DNA of 64,000 bases from MM2 sp035460165 (GTDB taxonomy: Bacteria > Pseudomonadota > Gammaproteobacteria > Burkholderiales > Methylophilaceae): contig DATHWW010000003.1 in assembly GCA_035460165.1 (NCBI GenBank), forward strand, positions 1-64,000, given 5' to 3'. The notes beneath the pieces were generated by a model. That model worked only from the letters and a program-made list of their open reading frames with translations. It was not told the DNA's origin and did not search any database. Both the position numbers and the translations under genes were made by a program. This document shows positions 34,499-43,199 of the stretch, piece by piece (the stretch's first letter is position 1; each line of letters begins with the position of its first letter).

Positions 34499-36306
34499 GT
34501 GCAGGCTCCTTCTTCAGCCGAGGTTACGTTATGGCGCATGCCGGAGAACAATTCGCGGCCGATACCCATGGAGTTTGCAGAACGCTGCGCTTGCGGCATG
34601 CGTGCCGGTTCGCGCGCAGCCCATTCGGTGGCATCGATCAGCACGTTCAATTCGCCGTTGATCGCGTCGAGACGGATCAGGTCGCCGTCGCGCACCTTGG
34701 CCAGCGGGCCGCCGGCGGCCGCTTCCGGAGACACGTGGATCGCTGCCGGGATCTTGCCCGACGCGCCGCTCATGCGGCCGTCGGTGACCAGCGCCACGTC
34801 GAAGCCCTTGCTTTGCAGCGCCTTAAGTGGCGGAGTCAGTTTGTGCAATTCCGGCATGCCGTTGGCGTGCGGGCCTTGCCAGCGCACCACGCAAACCACG
34901 TCGTGATCGAGTTCGCCGGCGGCAAACGCAGCCAGCAAAGCCTCTTGGGAATCGAACACCTTGGCCGGGGCCTCGATGATGTGCAGGTCGGTCGGCACCG
35001 CAGAAATCTTGATCACGCTACGGCCGAGATTGCCGCGCAGCACCTTGATGCCGCCATTCTGGCTGAATGGCGCAGTCGCCGGACGCAGCACGGAGTCGTC
35101 CGGCGTCGGGCCGGCCACGTTCCATACCACCTTGCCTGCATCGAGATCAGGGATGCCGGTATATTCGCGCATGCCGTTCGGACGCACGGTAAGCACATCT
35201 TCGTGCATCAGGCCCGCGTCCAGCATTTCGCGGATCACATAGCCGGGGCCGCCAGCTTCCTGGAAAGCATTCACGTCGGCTTCGCCGTTCGGATAGACGC
35301 GCGCCACCAGTGGCACCACGTCGGATAGCGCACAGAAATCGTCCCAGTTGACGGAGATGCCGGCGGCACGCGCCACCGCCACCCAGTGGATCAGGTGATT
35401 GGTGGAACCGCCGGTCGCCAGCAGCGCGACCATGGCGTTGACGATGCAACGCTCGTCGACCAGACGGCCGATGGGCGTGAAAGCCTGGCCCTTGGTAATG
35501 CCCAGCACGGTGCGCAACGCTTCGCGGGTGAGCTCTTCGCGGAAAGTGTCGCCCGGATTGATGAAAGCGGAACCGGGAACGTGCAGGCCCATCGCTTCCA
35601 GCAACATCTGATTGCTGTTGGCGGTGCCGTAGAACGTACAGGTGCCTTGGCCGTGATAGGCCTTGGATTCGGTTTCCAGCAGTTCCTTGCGGCCGACCTT
35701 GCCTTCAGCGGCAAGCACGCGCATGTGCGACTTCTCGCTGTTGGACAGGCCGGTGGTCATCGGGCCGGCCGGTACAAACACGGTCGGCAGGTGGCCGAAA
35801 TGCAATGCGCCGATCAACAAGCCGGGAACGATTTTGTCGCACACGCCCAGCATCAGCGCGGCGTCGAACACGTCGTGGCTGAGCGATACGGCAGTGGACA
35901 TCGCGATCACGTCGCGGCTGAACAGCGACATCTCCATGCCCGGCATGCCTTGCGTGATGCCGTCGCACATTGCGGGCACGCCGCCGGCAACCTGCGCGGT
36001 GGCGCCGTACTTGCGCGCCTCGGCCTTGATGATATCGGGGAAATGCTGATACGGCGCATGGGCCGACAGCATGTCGTTATAGGCGGTGACGATGCCCACA
36101 TTGGGCGCGCGCTCCATGACCACCTTGAACTTGTCGTCGGAGGGCATCGCGGCGAAAGAGTGCGCCACATTGGCACAACCCATGCGTTCGACGCCGGGCT
36201 TGCGCTGCGCCAGAACATCGATCTGCGCCAGATACGCCTTGCGGGTATCGGCACTACGCTCGATGATGCGCTCGGTGACAGCTGCGACCGTGGAGTTTAG
36301 TTTCAT
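34489..36306 (-). CDS. edd: 6-phosphogluconate dehydratase
   Basis: The enzyme dehydrates 6-phosphogluconate to KDPG, the first Entner-Doudoroff step. The 605-residue Fe-S dehydratase shows VGIVTAYNDMLSAHAPY, MCDGITQGMPGMEMSLFSRD, the cluster cysteine in GVCDKIVPG, CTFYGTANSN and VTDGRMSGASGKIPAAIHVSPEA. It is a paralogue of ilvD, also in this window. I use the ATG at 36306 (MKLNSTVAAVTERIIERS) from family alignment; a TTG at 36324 would add six residues. The leader contains a strong hairpin (about 36364-36392). The edd-eda pair fits sugar-acid or gluconeogenic flux. Confidence 0.97.
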   Translation of the reverse strand: MKLNSTVAAVTERIIERSADTRKAYLAQIDVLAQRKPGVERMGCANVAHSFAAMPSDDKFKVVMERAPNVGIVTAYNDMLSAHAPYQHFPDIIKAEARKYGATAQVAGGVPAMCDGITQGMPGMEMSLFSRDVIAMSTAVSLSHDVFDAALMLGVCDKIVPGLLIGALHFGHLPTVFVPAGPMTTGLSNSEKSHMRVLAAEGKVGRKELLETESKAYHGQGTCTFYGTANSNQMLLEAMGLHVPGSAFINPGDTFREELTREALRTVLGITKGQAFTPIGRLVDERCIVNAMVALLATGGSTNHLIHWVAVARAAGISVNWDDFCALSDVVPLVARVYPNGEADVNAFQEAGGPGYVIREMLDAGLMHEDVLTVRPNGMREYTGIPDLDAGKVVWNVAGPTPDDSVLRPATAPFSQNGGIKVLRGNLGRSVIKISAVPTDLHIIEAPAKVFDSQEALLAAFAAGELDHDVVCVVRWQGPHANGMPELHKLTPPLKALQSKGFDVALVTDGRMSGASGKIPAAIHVSPEAAAGGPLAKVRDGDLIRLDAINGELNVLIDATEWAAREPARMPQAQRSANSMGIGRELFSGMRHNVTSAEEGACTWL

Positions 36307-36363
36307 TGGTATAGAGGTGCTCAAAAATTAAACACGTAATCCTACCGCAAATCGGGCCAAAAT

Positions 36364-36392
36364 CCCAGCCGCCCGTCACCCTTGGGTCGGGA
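36364..36392 (-). other. GC-rich hairpin in the edd-dusB divergent region
   Basis: On the minus strand, CCCGACCC, loop AA, GGGTGACGGG forms an interrupted eight-pair stem, extended outward by GCC/GGC. It lies about 60 bases upstream of edd. No T run follows in either direction, so it is not a standard terminator. The 204-base divergent region also carries the promoters of dusB and edd, which I cannot place confidently. Confidence 0.35.
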
Positions 36393-36510
36393 AGGCGCCG
36401 GATGGACGCTGCCGCAAATCTCTCAGGCACATAGCAATTTCGCCTTTTCCTGACTGTGGTTTGCATATAAAATGAGCACCTTTCGCTCGCGCCACGACCT
36501 TACGAGTTTC

Positions 36511-37539
36511 ATGCAAATCGGCCCATACAGACTTAAGAACAACCTGATCGTCGCCCCGATGGCCGGCGTGACGGATCGTCCTTTCCGCCAGTTGTGCAAA
36601 CGGCTGGGCGCCGGCATGGCCGTGTCAGAAATGGTCACTTCCAACTCGCTGCTCTATGGCAGCGAAAAGACCCTGCGCCGCGCCAACCACAAAGGCGAAG
36701 TCGATCCGATCTCGGTGCAGATTGCCGGCTCCGACCCCAAGATGATGGCCGAAGCAGCCCGTCACAACGTCGACAACGGCGCCCAGATCATCGATATCAA
36801 CATGGGCTGCCCGGCCAAGAAGATCTGCAACGTGCTCGCCGGTTCCGCGCTGCTGCGCGATGAGCCGCTGGTGGCGCAAATTCTGGAAGCGGTGGTCAAG
36901 GCGGTACCGGAAGTGCCGGTGACGCTGAAGACCCGCCTGGGCTGGGACAAGGCCAACCGCAACGTACCGCTGGTCGCCCGCATCGCCGAGGAAAGCGGCA
37001 TCCAGGCACTGGCGATCCACGGCCGTACCCGCGCCTGCATGTACAACGGCGACGCGCAATACGACCTGATCGCCGAAGTGAAATCCCGCGCCGGCATTCC
37101 CATCATCGCCAACGGCGACATCACCACGCCGGAAAAAGCCAGGCTGGTGCTGGAACTGACCGGCGCCGACGCCGTGATGATCGGCCGCGCCGCACAGGGC
37201 CGGCCGTGGATTTTCCGCGAGATCGAACACTTCCTGAAGACCGGCATGCATCTGCCGCAGCCGGAAGTCGCCGAAATCCATGACGTGCTGCTGGATCACC
37301 TGCACGACCTGTACGAATTCTATGGCGAAGAGACCGGCGTGCGCGTCGCGCGCAAACACATCTCCTGGTACACCAAGGGATTGGTCGGTTCCGCCAACTT
37401 CCGCCACATGATGAACCAGTTGCCGACCGTCGAAGAGCAGATGCTGGCGGTCAACGACTTCTTTGGCGCGCTGCGCGCACAAGACAGCCGCCTGCGCTAC
37501 GAAGAAGAACCCGGCGAGCCTGAGGCGCTCGCGGCATGA
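36511..37539 (+). CDS. dusB: tRNA-dihydrouridine synthase B
   Basis: This flavoenzyme reduces uridine to dihydrouridine in tRNA. The 342-residue protein has IVAPMAGVTDRPFRQLCKRLGAG, the INMGCPAKKICN segment with the catalytic cysteine, the FMN site IHGRTRACMYNG, and the ANGDITTPEKA and MIGRAAQGRPWIFREIEHF motifs. The ATG at 36511 (MQIGPYRLKNN) aligns with family starts. An upstream ATG at 36472 would add 13 unusual residues. It overlaps fis by four bases (ATGA); the dusB-fis operon is conserved across proteobacteria. Confidence 0.96.
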   Translation: MQIGPYRLKNNLIVAPMAGVTDRPFRQLCKRLGAGMAVSEMVTSNSLLYGSEKTLRRANHKGEVDPISVQIAGSDPKMMAEAARHNVDNGAQIIDINMGCPAKKICNVLAGSALLRDEPLVAQILEAVVKAVPEVPVTLKTRLGWDKANRNVPLVARIAEESGIQALAIHGRTRACMYNGDAQYDLIAEVKSRAGIPIIANGDITTPEKARLVLELTGADAVMIGRAAQGRPWIFREIEHFLKTGMHLPQPEVAEIHDVLLDHLHDLYEFYGEETGVRVARKHISWYTKGLVGSANFRHMMNQLPTVEEQMLAVNDFFGALRAQDSRLRYEEEPGEPEALAA

Positions 37540-37772
37540 AGGTCGACAACGATCTCGCCAGCTGCGTACGCAACGCGCTGGAAGCCTATTTCAAAGACCT
37601 CGACGGAGAACCGCCGCATGCCGTATACGACATGCTGCTGGGCTGCGTCGAGAAACCCATGCTGGAATACGTACTGAACCACGCCGGCGGCAACCAGAGC
37701 AAAGCCGCCGAAATCCTGGGCCTCAACCGCAACACACTGCGCAAGAAGCTCAAGCAGTACGACATTCAGTAA
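37536..37772 (+). CDS. fis: DNA-binding protein Fis
   Basis: Fis is the nucleoid protein that bends DNA and regulates rRNA and metabolic promoters. The 78-residue product is shorter than enterobacterial Fis (98) but typical for betaproteobacteria. It has the dimerisation helices (VEKPMLEYVLNHAGGN) and the helix-turn-helix QSKAAEILGLNRNTLRKKLKQ. It is translationally coupled to dusB. purH follows 49 bases on. Confidence 0.97.
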   Translation: MKVDNDLASCVRNALEAYFKDLDGEPPHAVYDMLLGCVEKPMLEYVLNHAGGNQSKAAEILGLNRNTLRKKLKQYDIQ

Positions 37773-37821
37773 CAACCCCCTTAATCTTCCATCCGCTGTT
37801 TATTTCTTTTTCTTTGAAACC

Positions 37822-39390
37822 ATGACCATTATCAAGCGCGCGCTGATCAGCGTTTCCGACAAGCAAGGCATTGTCGAGTTTGCCCAGACCCTCGACCGCC
37901 TCGGCGTCGAAATCCTCTCCACCGGCGGCACCGCCAAGCTGTTCCGCGAAAAGAATATCCCCGTGACCGAGGTGAGCGACTACACCGGATTCCCCGAGAT
38001 GCTGGACGGCCGCGTGAAGACGCTGCATCCCAAGGTGCACGGCGGCATCCTTGGCCGCCGCGACCTGCCGGAACACGTGGCCGCGATGCAGGAAGCGAAC
38101 ATCCCGAATATCGACATGGTGGTGGTCAACCTCTACCCGTTCCGCGAAACCATCGCCAAGCCTGACTGCACGCTGGAAGACGCGATCGAGAACATCGATA
38201 TCGGCGGCCCGACCATGGTGCGCGCCGCGGCCAAGAACTATCACCACGTCGCCATCGTCACCGACCCGGCCGACTACGCGCAACTGACCCGCGAATTGGA
38301 GTCCAGCGGCGGCGCCGTTGGTGCCGAAACCCGCGTGGCCTTAGCCAAGAAGGCCTTCTCGCACACCGCCGAATACGACGGCGCGATCAGCAACTACCTG
38401 ACCGCGCTCGGCCCCAAGAACGAGAAAAACGCCTTCCCGGATCGCTTCAACGCGCAATTCAGCAAGGTGCTGGACTTGCGCTACGGCGAGAACCCGCATC
38501 AGGAAGCCGCGTTCTACCGCGACGCCACCGTTCCGGCCGGCGCGCTGGCAAGCTTCACCCAGCTGCAGGGCAAGGAACTCTCGTACAACAATATCGGCGA
38601 TGCCGATGCCGCCTGGGAATGCGTCAAGACCTTCAATGTTCCGGCGTGCGTCATCGTCAAGCACGCCAATCCGTGCGGCGTGGCCATCGACGGCACCCTG
38701 CTCGGCGCTTACGAAAAAGCCTTCAAGACCGACTCGACCTCGGCCTTCGGCGGCATCATCGCCTTCAACGGCGAAGTCGGCATCGACGTGGTCAACGCGA
38801 TGAACGAGCGCAAGCACTTCGTCGAAGTGCTGATCGCCCCCTCCTTCACCGCCGAGGCCAAGGCTGCGCTGGCCGCCAAGACCAACCTGCGCGTGCTGGT
38901 TGTACCACTCGGCGATGGCAATAATGCTCTCGAATACAAGCGCGTCGGCGGCGGCCTGCTGCTGCAGACGCCGGATGCGCTGAATGTCGGCCCGGATCAG
39001 TTGAAAGTCGTCACCAAAAAACAACCGACACCGGCACAACTGCAAGATCTGCTGTTTGCCTGGCGCGTGGCCAAATTCGTCAAATCCAACGCGATCGTGT
39101 TCTGCGGCAACGGCATGACGCTGGGCGTCGGCGCCGGCCAGATGAGCCGCGTGGACAGCACCCGCATCGCCGCGATCAAGGCCCAGAATGCCGGCCTGCC
39201 GCTCAAGGATTCCGTCGTCGCCTCCGACGCATTCTTCCCGTTCCGCGACGGCGTGGACGTGCTGGCCGACGCCGGTGCGGTGTGTGTGATCCAGCCGGGC
39301 GGCAGCGTGCGCGACGAGGAAGTCATCGCCGCCGCCGACGAGCACGGCCTGGCGATGGTGCTGACCGGCGTGCGCCATTTCCGCCACTAA
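37822..39390 (+). CDS. purH: Bifunctional AICAR transformylase / IMP cyclohydrolase
   Basis: PurH performs the last two steps of IMP synthesis. The 522-residue protein has the amino-terminal MGS-like cyclohydrolase domain (RALISVSDKQGIVEFA, ILSTGGTAKL, DGRVKTLHPKVHGGIL). The transformylase domain follows (LRYGENPHQEAAFYR, ACVIVKHANPCGVA with the catalytic Lys-His, and SVVASDAFFPFRDGVD). The order dusB-fis-purH-purD is common in betaproteobacteria. Confidence 0.98.
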   Translation: MTIIKRALISVSDKQGIVEFAQTLDRLGVEILSTGGTAKLFREKNIPVTEVSDYTGFPEMLDGRVKTLHPKVHGGILGRRDLPEHVAAMQEANIPNIDMVVVNLYPFRETIAKPDCTLEDAIENIDIGGPTMVRAAAKNYHHVAIVTDPADYAQLTRELESSGGAVGAETRVALAKKAFSHTAEYDGAISNYLTALGPKNEKNAFPDRFNAQFSKVLDLRYGENPHQEAAFYRDATVPAGALASFTQLQGKELSYNNIGDADAAWECVKTFNVPACVIVKHANPCGVAIDGTLLGAYEKAFKTDSTSAFGGIIAFNGEVGIDVVNAMNERKHFVEVLIAPSFTAEAKAALAAKTNLRVLVVPLGDGNNALEYKRVGGGLLLQTPDALNVGPDQLKVVTKKQPTPAQLQDLLFAWRVAKFVKSNAIVFCGNGMTLGVGAGQMSRVDSTRIAAIKAQNAGLPLKDSVVASDAFFPFRDGVDVLADAGAVCVIQPGGSVRDEEVIAAADEHGLAMVLTGVRHFRH

Positions 39391-39424
39391 ACAGCAAGCG
39401 CTCAGGGACTAAAGGAATCACGCA

Positions 39425-40690
39425 ATGAAAATTCTGGTCATCGGCAACGGCGGGCGCGAGCATGCGCTGGCATGGAAGCTGGCGAAGAGCCCGCGCATCA
39501 GCCGCGTTTACGTCGCACCGGGCAACGCTGGCACGGCGCTCGACCCCGACATGCAGAACGTCGCGATCAGCGCGATTCCCGATCTGGTGCAATTCGCGCA
39601 GGACGAGCAGATCGCGCTGACCGTGGTCGGCCCCGAGGCGCCGCTGTCGCAGGGCGTGGTCGATGCCTTCCGCGCCGCCGGCCTGAAGATTTTCGGCCCG
39701 AGCAAGGCCGCCGCGCAGCTCGAAAGCTCCAAGGATTTCGCCAAGGCGTTCATGCAGCGCCACGGCATCCCTACCGCCGCCTACGCGACATTTACCGATG
39801 CCGCCGCCGCACATGACTACGTGAAGACGCAAGGTGCGCCAATCGTGATCAAGGCCGACGGACTGGCGGCAGGCAAGGGCGTCGTGGTCGCAATGAGCGA
39901 ATCCGAAGCGCACGACGCGATCGACATGATGCTCGCCGACAACAAGCTGGGCGCAGCCGGCGCGCGCGTGGTGATCGAAGAATTCCTCGAAGGCGAGGAA
40001 GCCAGCTTCATCGTCATGTGCGACGGCGAGCACATCCTGCCGATGGCCACCAGCCAGGATCACAAGCGCCTGCTGGATAACGACCAGGGCCCCAACACCG
40101 GCGGCATGGGTGCCTACTCCCCCGCGCCCATCGTCACCCCGGAAATGCACGCCCGCGTGATGCGCGAAATCATCCGCCCGACCATCCAGGGCATGGCCAA
40201 GGACGGCATCCGTTACACCGGTTTCCTGTACGCCGGCCTGATGATCGACAAGAACGGCGTGCCGAAAACGCTGGAATTCAACTGCCGCATGGGCGATCCG
40301 GAAACCCAGCCCATCATGCTGCGCCTGAAGAGCGACTTCGTCGGGCTGGTCGAGCACGCCGTCAACGGCACGCTGGACAAGGCCGAAGCGGACTGGGATC
40401 GCCGTACCGCGCTGGGCGTGGTGATGGCCTCTGCCGGCTATCCCGATACGCCGCGCAAGGGCGATGCCATCAGCGGCCTGCCCAAGGACTTGCAAGATGC
40501 GCACGTGTTCCACGCCGGCACGACGATGGAAAACGGCCAGCCGGTCACCAGCGGCGGCCGTGTGCTGTGCGTCACCGCGCTGGGCGATACCGTGAAGCAG
40601 GCCCAAAGCCGTGCCTACCAGATCGCCGAGGGTATCCGCTTCGAAGGCAGCCAGATGCGTCACGACATCGGCTGGCGCGCCATCAAGTGA
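39425..40690 (+). CDS. purD: Phosphoribosylamine--glycine ligase
   Basis: PurD joins glycine to phosphoribosylamine in purine synthesis. The 421-residue ATP-grasp enzyme shows MKILVIGNGGREHALAWKLA, VVGPEAPLSQGVVDAF, the nucleotide loop KADGLAAGKGVVVA, and the DHKRLLDNDQGPNTGGMGAYSPAP and EFNCRMGDPETQPIMLRL segments. A ribosome-binding AAAGGAATC precedes it. A folded inverted-repeat element begins two bases after its stop. Confidence 0.98.
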   Translation: MKILVIGNGGREHALAWKLAKSPRISRVYVAPGNAGTALDPDMQNVAISAIPDLVQFAQDEQIALTVVGPEAPLSQGVVDAFRAAGLKIFGPSKAAAQLESSKDFAKAFMQRHGIPTAAYATFTDAAAAHDYVKTQGAPIVIKADGLAAGKGVVVAMSESEAHDAIDMMLADNKLGAAGARVVIEEFLEGEEASFIVMCDGEHILPMATSQDHKRLLDNDQGPNTGGMGAYSPAPIVTPEMHARVMREIIRPTIQGMAKDGIRYTGFLYAGLMIDKNGVPKTLEFNCRMGDPETQPIMLRLKSDFVGLVEHAVNGTLDKAEADWDRRTALGVVMASAGYPDTPRKGDAISGLPKDLQDAHVFHAGTTMENGQPVTSGGRVLCVTALGDTVKQAQSRAYQIAEGIRFEGSQMRHDIGWRAIK

Positions 40691-40692
40691 TT

Positions 40693-40961
40693 AGGGCGTG
40701 TACACGCTAATTTCACGTCTGCGTTGCTTCAAGAACGCGATGAATGCAAGGCGCGCGGCGCAGCGAATGGTTATTCCATTCGCAAGCTGCGCAACGCCGC
40801 AGACGCGCTTTCTTGAAGCAACCCTTCGAGACGAGGGCGATTTGGGCGCCCTCCTTTGTCGCAAGCCGCTTGTTGTGGGCGGCACGACCGCGCGTCTTGC
40901 TTCACGGATGGCATCCCAAATCGCCCCCGTCGCAGACGCGAAATTAGCGTGAACACGCCCT
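40693..40961. mobile_element. 269-bp folded inverted-repeat element (MITE-like)
   Basis: The two ends (40693-40723 and 40931-40961) are 31-base inverted repeats with two mismatches, beginning AGGGCGTGT. Inside are further inverted repeats: TTGCTTCAAGAA (40724-40735) with TTCTTGAAGCAA (40810-40821), enclosing GCGAATGG-TTATT-CCATTCGC (40763-40783), and a 17-base pair of arms (40830-40846 with 40915-40931, one mismatch). The whole folds into a closed multi-arm structure. No ORF of note and no clear target-site duplication is seen. It fills the space between the purD stop and the next start almost exactly. A MITE, or a repeat in the BIME style, is the best fit. Confidence 0.75.
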
Positions 40962-40964
40962 GAC

Positions 40965-41507
40965 ATGGACACATGGCGCATCCGCAGGCATTTGCAGCGT
41001 GGCGGCGTCATCGCGTACCCGACGGAATCCTGCTACGGCCTGGGCTGCGACCCAATGAATCCGCATGCGGTCAAGCGCGTACTGAAACTGAAAAAGCGCA
41101 GTCCCTCCAAGGGGCTGATCCTGATTGCCGCCCATCCGAGGCAACTGCGCCCCTACCTGGCCAAGCTTTCCTCCGAACTTACACAACGCATGCGCTCGCG
41201 CTGGCCTGGGCCGCATACCTGGCTGGTGCCCGCCTCCCGCGACTGTCCGGCTGCGTTGCGCGGCACGCATGACACAGTGGCGGTACGCGTGACCGCGCAT
41301 CCCGTGGCCGCGGAATTATGCCATGCGGCGAATATGGCACTGGTTTCCACCAGCGCCAACCTGAGCGGCGGCAAGCCGGCCAAAACGGCAGCGGAATGCC
41401 GTCGCCTGTTCGGCAAACGCGTGCTGGTCATTCCCGGTCCCATCGGGGTTCGGCGGCGGCCATCGACGATACAGGACCTGGTGACCGGAAAGATCATTCG
41501 AAAATAG
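40965..41507 (+). CDS. tsaC: L-threonylcarbamoyladenylate synthase (TsaC/YrdC family)
   Basis: The family makes threonylcarbamoyl-AMP for the t6A37 modification of tRNA. The 180-residue protein has GGVIAYPTESCYGLGCDPMN, the KKRSPSKGLILIAAH binding segment, RWPGPHTWLVPA and VALVSTSANLSGG-like ALVSTSANLSGGKPA. Length matches TsaC rather than the longer Sua5. The ATG is three bases downstream of the inverted-repeat element, with no visible Shine-Dalgarno, so expression may depend on purD read-through or on the element. hemF follows, a common association. Confidence 0.9.
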   Translation: MDTWRIRRHLQRGGVIAYPTESCYGLGCDPMNPHAVKRVLKLKKRSPSKGLILIAAHPRQLRPYLAKLSSELTQRMRSRWPGPHTWLVPASRDCPAALRGTHDTVAVRVTAHPVAAELCHAANMALVSTSANLSGGKPAKTAAECRRLFGKRVLVIPGPIGVRRRPSTIQDLVTGKIIRK

Positions 41508-41617
41508 CTACGGCGGATGAATGTCCGCGTGTTTACCCTTCACCCAAGGCGGAGCAGGAGTTCCAGGCGAGAATGCCTGCGCTACAATGCCAGCACGCTT
41601 CCATCAAAGAACACATC

Positions 41618-42517
41618 ATGAATACCCGCCTCATCCTCGATTACCTCACCGATCTCCAGCACCGCATTGTCGAATCGCTGGAGCTCGTCGATGGCAAAAA
41701 CTTCCTGAATGATTCTTGGCAGCGCCCGGAGGGCGGCGGCGGGATCAGTTGCGTGATCGAGGAAGGCAATGTCTTTGAACGCGGCGGCGTCAATTTTTCA
41801 CACGTGACCGGTGACCGGCTTCCGCCTTCCGCCAGCGCCAACCGTCCCGAACTGGCCGGGCGCGGCTTCGAGGCGATGGGCGTGTCGCTGGTGCTGCATC
41901 CGCGCAACCCTTACGCGCCTACCGTGCATATGAACATACGCTGCTTCATCGCGACCAAACCGGGCGAGGAGCCGGTGTGGTGGTTCGGCGGCGGCATGGA
42001 TTTGACGCCTTATTACGGCTATGAGGAAGACGCGATCCACTTCCATCGTACTTGCCGTCAGGCACTGGACCCGTTCGGCACCGACCTTTATCCGCGTTTC
42101 AAGCACTGGTGCGACGAATACTTCTACCTCAAGCATCGCAAGGAACCGCGCGGCATCGGCGGCATTTTCTTCGATGATTTCAGCGCGCCCGGCTTCGACC
42201 AAAGCTTTGCGATGGTGAAAAGCGTGGGCGATGCTTTCCTCAATGCCTACCTGCCCCTCCTGCAACGACGCAAGGACACGCCCTACGGCGAGCGCGAGCG
42301 CGATTTTCAAGCCTACCGCCGTGGACGCTATGTGGAATTCAACCTGGTGTTCGACCGCGGCACGCTGTTCGGGCTGCAATCGGGCGGACGCACCGAATCC
42401 ATTCTGATGTCACTGCCGCCAATTGTGAAATGGCGCTATGACTGGCGGCCGGAAGCGGGCTCGGCAGAAGAACGGCTATATACGGAGTTCCTGACCGGCA
42501 AGGACTGGCTGGACTAG
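41618..42517 (+). CDS. hemF: Coproporphyrinogen III oxidase, oxygen-dependent
   Basis: HemF converts coproporphyrinogen III to protoporphyrinogen IX using oxygen. The 299-residue product has GGGGISCVIEEGNVFERGGVNFSHV, HPRNPYAPTVHMNIRCF, WWFGGGMDLTPYYGYEEDA, GIGGIFFDDF and YVEFNLVFDRGTLFGLQSGGRTESILMSLPP, all family hallmarks. The start at 41618 matches the known amino end (MNTRLILDYLTDLQHRI); the 100 extra in-frame codons upstream belong to the tsaC region. hemJ also lies in this window. Confidence 0.97.
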   Translation: MNTRLILDYLTDLQHRIVESLELVDGKNFLNDSWQRPEGGGGISCVIEEGNVFERGGVNFSHVTGDRLPPSASANRPELAGRGFEAMGVSLVLHPRNPYAPTVHMNIRCFIATKPGEEPVWWFGGGMDLTPYYGYEEDAIHFHRTCRQALDPFGTDLYPRFKHWCDEYFYLKHRKEPRGIGGIFFDDFSAPGFDQSFAMVKSVGDAFLNAYLPLLQRRKDTPYGERERDFQAYRRGRYVEFNLVFDRGTLFGLQSGGRTESILMSLPPIVKWRYDWRPEAGSAEERLYTEFLTGKDWLD

Positions 42518-42530
42518 TTAGTCCAGCCCA

Positions 42531-43199
42531 TTAAGCGCGCTGCAGGCCGGGAATGATGACGGTCTTTTCCACGGCGCGCGCGGCAAGAACAATGACCGAT
42601 ACCAGCCCCAGATAGACCAGCGCGGCAAGAAAATATGCCTTGAAAAACTGGAAGTTGGTGGAAGCCAACTCCTGGATGCGGGCGAAGAATTCGGTGTACT
42701 GGATCAGGAAGGCCACGGAACTGTCCTTCAGGTTGCAAATGACTTGATTGGTAAGGGCTGGCACCGAAAGCCGGAGCACCTGCGGCAGGGTGATCAGGCG
42801 GAAAATCTGGCGGTGGTCGAAGCCTTGCGCCCGGGCCGCCTCCAATTCATTCTGGTCCAGCCCGTTATAGGCCGTCGTCAGGTAGGCCGCGTTATAGGCG
42901 CCGACATTCAGCGTGAAACCAACAAGCGCCACTGCGAATGGGGAGAGATTCAGTCCCCATTGCGGTAAACCGTAATACATCAGGAACAGCAGCACGATCA
43001 GCGGCATGCCAATAAAGAACGAGATATAGGCATTGGTCAGTCGGCGCACCACGGCACGCTGGCTGAGGGTCAGATAGAAGACCAAAATCCCCATCAGCAG
43101 ACCGGTCACGCTGATCACCACGGTCAGTTGCAGGGTTTGTCCCAAGCCGCTCAGTATCAGCGGCAACTGCTCCAGCAGGTCGCGCTCGAAGGGGCTCAT
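42531..43199 (-). CDS. Polar amino acid ABC transporter permease (distal)
   Basis: The 222-residue protein has the HEQRO/PAAT permease signature: ILSGLGQTLQLTVVISVTGLLMGI, FFIGMPLIVLLFLMYYGLP, and the EAA-like loop ELEAARAQGFDHRQIFRLITLPQVLRLSVPALTNQ that contacts the ATPase. About five helices are visible. It is the last gene of a four-gene minus-strand importer. Its ATG overlaps the ATPase stop by four bases. The substrate is unknown. Confidence 0.9.
   Translation of the reverse strand: MSPFERDLLEQLPLILSGLGQTLQLTVVISVTGLLMGILVFYLTLSQRAVVRRLTNAYISFFIGMPLIVLLFLMYYGLPQWGLNLSPFAVALVGFTLNVGAYNAAYLTTAYNGLDQNELEAARAQGFDHRQIFRLITLPQVLRLSVPALTNQVICNLKDSSVAFLIQYTEFFARIQELASTNFQFFKAYFLAALVYLGLVSVIVLAARAVEKTVIIPGLQRA

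Noticed and set aside
36399..36440. Glycine-riboswitch-like string (GCGCCGG..GCAAATCTCTCAGGCA) on the plus strand before dusB
   Set aside because: The matching 5' half with a GAGAG segment is missing upstream, so the aptamer cannot form.
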